DNA of 64,000 nt. It comes from Streptomyces marincola (lineage in GTDB: Bacteria; Actinomycetota; Actinomycetes; Streptomycetales; Streptomycetaceae). The stretch's first letter is position 1. Each line of letters begins with the position of its first letter. The notes under the pieces were generated by a model that saw only the letters and a list, made by a program, of their open reading frames with translations, was not told the origin of the DNA and did not search any database. This document shows positions 62,103 to 64,000 of this stretch, in pieces. The stretch lies in assembly GCF_020410765.1 (NCBI RefSeq), contig NZ_CP084541.1, positions 310,001 to 374,000 on the forward strand, written 5' to 3'. The position numbers and the translations under genes were made by a program.

Positions 62103-64000
62103 CTACCCAGAGTAGTCATCGTCACTGACAGTGGCGCGTTCGTGGGCCATTCGTTCGAAGTGCCTGAGCAGGTCGGGGTCGTCGACGGACCCGGTGTTGG
62201 CCGCGCGCTCCAGCGGCACCCCCTGGAACAGCCGCTTGACCGGCACTTCGAGCCGCTTGCCGGTCAGGGTGTGCGGCACGCCCGGGACCTCGACGATGTC
62301 GTCGGGCACATGCCGGGGCGAGAGGGCCTCGCGGATCGTCCGCCGCACCCTCTCCCGCAGCGCCTCGTCGAGCACGGCGTCCCCCGCGAGCCGGACGAAC
62401 AGCGGCATCCAGTAGCCACCGCCGGGCTCCTCCACGCCGATGACCAGCGACTCGGCGATCTCCGGCAGCCGCTCCACGACCTCGTAGATGTCGGCGGACC
62501 CCATCCGCACCCCCTGCCGGTTGAGCGTGGAGTCGGAACGCCCGTGGATGACGACCGTGCCCCGCGAGGTCACGGTCGTCCAGTCCCCGTGCCGCCACAC
62601 GCCGGGGAACATCGAGAAGTAGCTCTCCCGGTACCTGGAGCCGTCGGGGTCGTTCCAGAAGCCGACGGGCATCGACGGCATCGGCGTGGTGACCACCAGC
62701 TCCCCGACCTCGTCCACCAGCGACCGCCCGTCCGGGCCGAAGGCCCGCAGGTCCGTGCCGAGGCAGGGAGCCTGGAGCTCACCGGTCCACACCGGGAGCG
62801 TCGGCACCGCCCCCGCGAAGCAGCTGCACACGTCGGTGCCGCCGCTGACCGAGGCGATCCACAACCCGGCCCCCGCCTCCTCGTGCAGCCAGCGGAACCC
62901 GTCGGGCGGCAGCGGCGAGCCCGTGGTGGCCACGCACCGGGTCGCCGAGAGGTCGAAGTCGCGCCCCGGGTGGACATCCGCCTTGGCGCACGCCATGACG
63001 TAGGCGGCCGAGGTGCCGAAGAGCGTGGCGCGGCTGCGTTCCGCCACCCGCCACTGCGCCGCCGTGTCCGGGTGCCCCGGGCTCCCGTCGTAGAGCACCG
63101 CGGTCGCGCCGGTCAGCAGCGCGGAGACCAGGAAGTTCCACATCATCCAGCCGGTCGAGGTGTACCAGAACATCCGGTCCCCCGGCCCCAGATCGCAGTG
63201 CAGGCCGAGCTGCTTGAGGTGTTCGAGCAGGATGCCGCCCTGCGACTGCACGATCGCCTTGGGCAGTCCTGTGGTGCCCGAGGAGTACAGCACCCACAGC
63301 GGATGGCCGAACGGGACGTGTGTGAACTCCGGTTCGGCCCCCGGCGCGGTGAGCGCGTCCCACTCCAGCGCCCCGCGCGGAGCCGCCGTACCGAGCAGCG
63401 GCACGTGCACCACGGCGCGCAACGAGGGCAGCCCGGCCCGCAGTTCCGCCACCGCGCCGGTGCGGTCGTGCGCCCGGCCGGCGTAGCGGTAGCCGTCGGC
63501 GGCGAACAGCACGACGGGCTCGACCTGCTGGAAGCGGTCCAGGACGCTGCGGGCCCCGAAGTCGGGCGCGCACGAGGTCCACACCGCGCCGACGGCCGCG
63601 CTGGCGAGCAGCGCGACGACGGCCTCGGGCACGTTCGGCAGGTAGCCGCTGACCCGATCGCCCGGCCGCACGCCCATGTCCCGCAGCGCGGCGGCCAGGG
63701 AGCCGACGCGCGCGCGCAGCGCGGACCAGGTGACGGCCTCGGGCCGGTGCTCCTCGTCGACCCGCAGCAGGGCCGGTTCCTGCGCGCGCGGCGAGCCCGG
63801 CTCGCCGGCGCGCAGCGCGTGCTCGGCGTAGTTGAGGGTGGCGCCGGTGAACCAGCGGGCGCCCGGCAGCGCCGGATCGGTCAGCACGGAGCTGTAGGGG
63901 GTGGCGAAGCGCACGTCGAACCATTCCGCGACGGCCTGCCAGAACGCCCCCAGCTCGGTGACCGACCAGTGGTGCAGCGCCGCGTAGTCCCCCGCCGGGT
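62103..64000 (-). CDS. aacS: Acetoacetyl-CoA synthetase (5' end beyond window)
   Basis: The frame is open to the right edge; about 632 codons are visible, and the visible N-terminal side (DYAALHHWSVTELGAFWQ) shows only a short part is missing. ANL-superfamily acyl-CoA synthetase: the ATP loop YSSGTTGLPKA, the adenine motif and GDW, and the C-terminal catalytic Lys in LTGKRLEVPVK. The arrangement MFWYTSTGWMMWNF and SGGTDVCSCFAG is typical of acetoacetate-CoA ligase. It activates acetoacetate to its CoA ester with ATP. Confidence 0.93.
   Translation of the reverse strand, partial: PAGDYAALHHWSVTELGAFWQAVAEWFDVRFATPYSSVLTDPALPGARWFTGATLNYAEHALRAGEPGSPRAQEPALLRVDEEHRPEAVTWSALRARVGSLAAALRDMGVRPGDRVSGYLPNVPEAVVALLASAAVGAVWTSCAPDFGARSVLDRFQQVEPVVLFAADGYRYAGRAHDRTGAVAELRAGLPSLRAVVHVPLLGTAAPRGALEWDALTAPGAEPEFTHVPFGHPLWVLYSSGTTGLPKAIVQSQGGILLEHLKQLGLHCDLGPGDRMFWYTSTGWMMWNFLVSALLTGATAVLYDGSPGHPDTAAQWRVAERSRATLFGTSAAYVMACAKADVHPGRDFDLSATRCVATTGSPLPPDGFRWLHEEAGAGLWIASVSGGTDVCSCFAGAVPTLPVWTGELQAPCLGTDLRAFGPDGRSLVDEVGELVVTTPMPSMPVGFWNDPDGSRYRESYFSMFPGVWRHGDWTTVTSRGTVVIHGRSDSTLNRQGVRMGSADIYEVVERLPEIAESLVIGVEEPGGGYWMPLFVRLAGDAVLDEALRERVRRTIREALSPRHVPDDIVEVPGVPHTLTGKRLEVPVKRLFQGVPLERAANTGSVDDPDLLRHFERMAHERATVSDDDYSG

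Overview
The window looks like a chromosomal segment of a Streptomyces-type actinomycete. GC and third-position GC are very high, GTG and TTG starts are common, strong AGGAGG ribosome binding sites occur, there is a SARP regulator with a TTA codon, and the right third has the housekeeping gene set typical of streptomycetes (gcvP, dinB, a MerR/nuclease/FHA group, a DUF881 pair, ptsI, acetoacetyl-CoA synthetase).

Region 1 (1-17187, minus strand) is the start of a modular type I polyketide synthase (PKS) cluster that continues past the left edge. The first PKS gene (9841-17187) carries a loading AT-ACP and module 1 (KS-AT-DH-KR-ACP). The second (left edge to 9808) carries module 2 (KS-AT-KR-ACP) and module 3 (KS-AT-DH-KR-ACP). 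All three extender ATs are nearly the same sequence, carry a YASH motif (methylmalonyl-CoA) and lie in sharply bounded G/T-skewed blocks, which suggests recent intragenic homogenisation. The loading module is unusual. It starts with what reads as a collapsed ketosynthase remnant, and its AT has Cys for the catalytic Ser and Trp for the carboxylate-binding Arg. A divergent SARP gene (17575-18375) faces the PKS across a promoter with four CTTGG repeats at exact 11-bp spacing, and an epoxide hydrolase follows.

Region 2 (19.6-29.3 kb) is accessory. It holds a tandem P-loop protein, a YeeE/YedE sulfur transporter preceded by a Cys-containing leader peptide, and an ArsR/AHSA1 pair. It also holds a four-gene minus-strand cassette: a 61-residue peptide with a perfect ribosome binding site and an I-L7 run, two unrecognised helical proteins, and a beta-lactamase-fold serine hydrolase. 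I consider this cassette the best candidate for an undescribed system. An ArsR-promoter-like motif recurs at the peptide gene.

Region 3 (29.3-46.5 kb) is mixed chromosomal content: uppP, an oxidoreductase, a WYL regulator/DUF3224 pair around a perfect dyad, ung, two SDR genes, a HipA-like kinase with DUF3037, a Tat-type Rieske lipoprotein, LysR and MocR regulators, a DMT exporter, a CPBP protease and a glutamate-cysteine ligase homologue.

Region 4 (46.5-64 kb) is core genome: gcvP under a tandem glycine riboswitch, dinB, a MerR-nuclease-GarA-DUF881 group, a nucleotidyltransferase fused to a degenerate phosphomannomutase domain, a CDP-alcohol phosphatidyltransferase, ptsI and the 3' part of acetoacetyl-CoA synthetase, which runs off the right edge.
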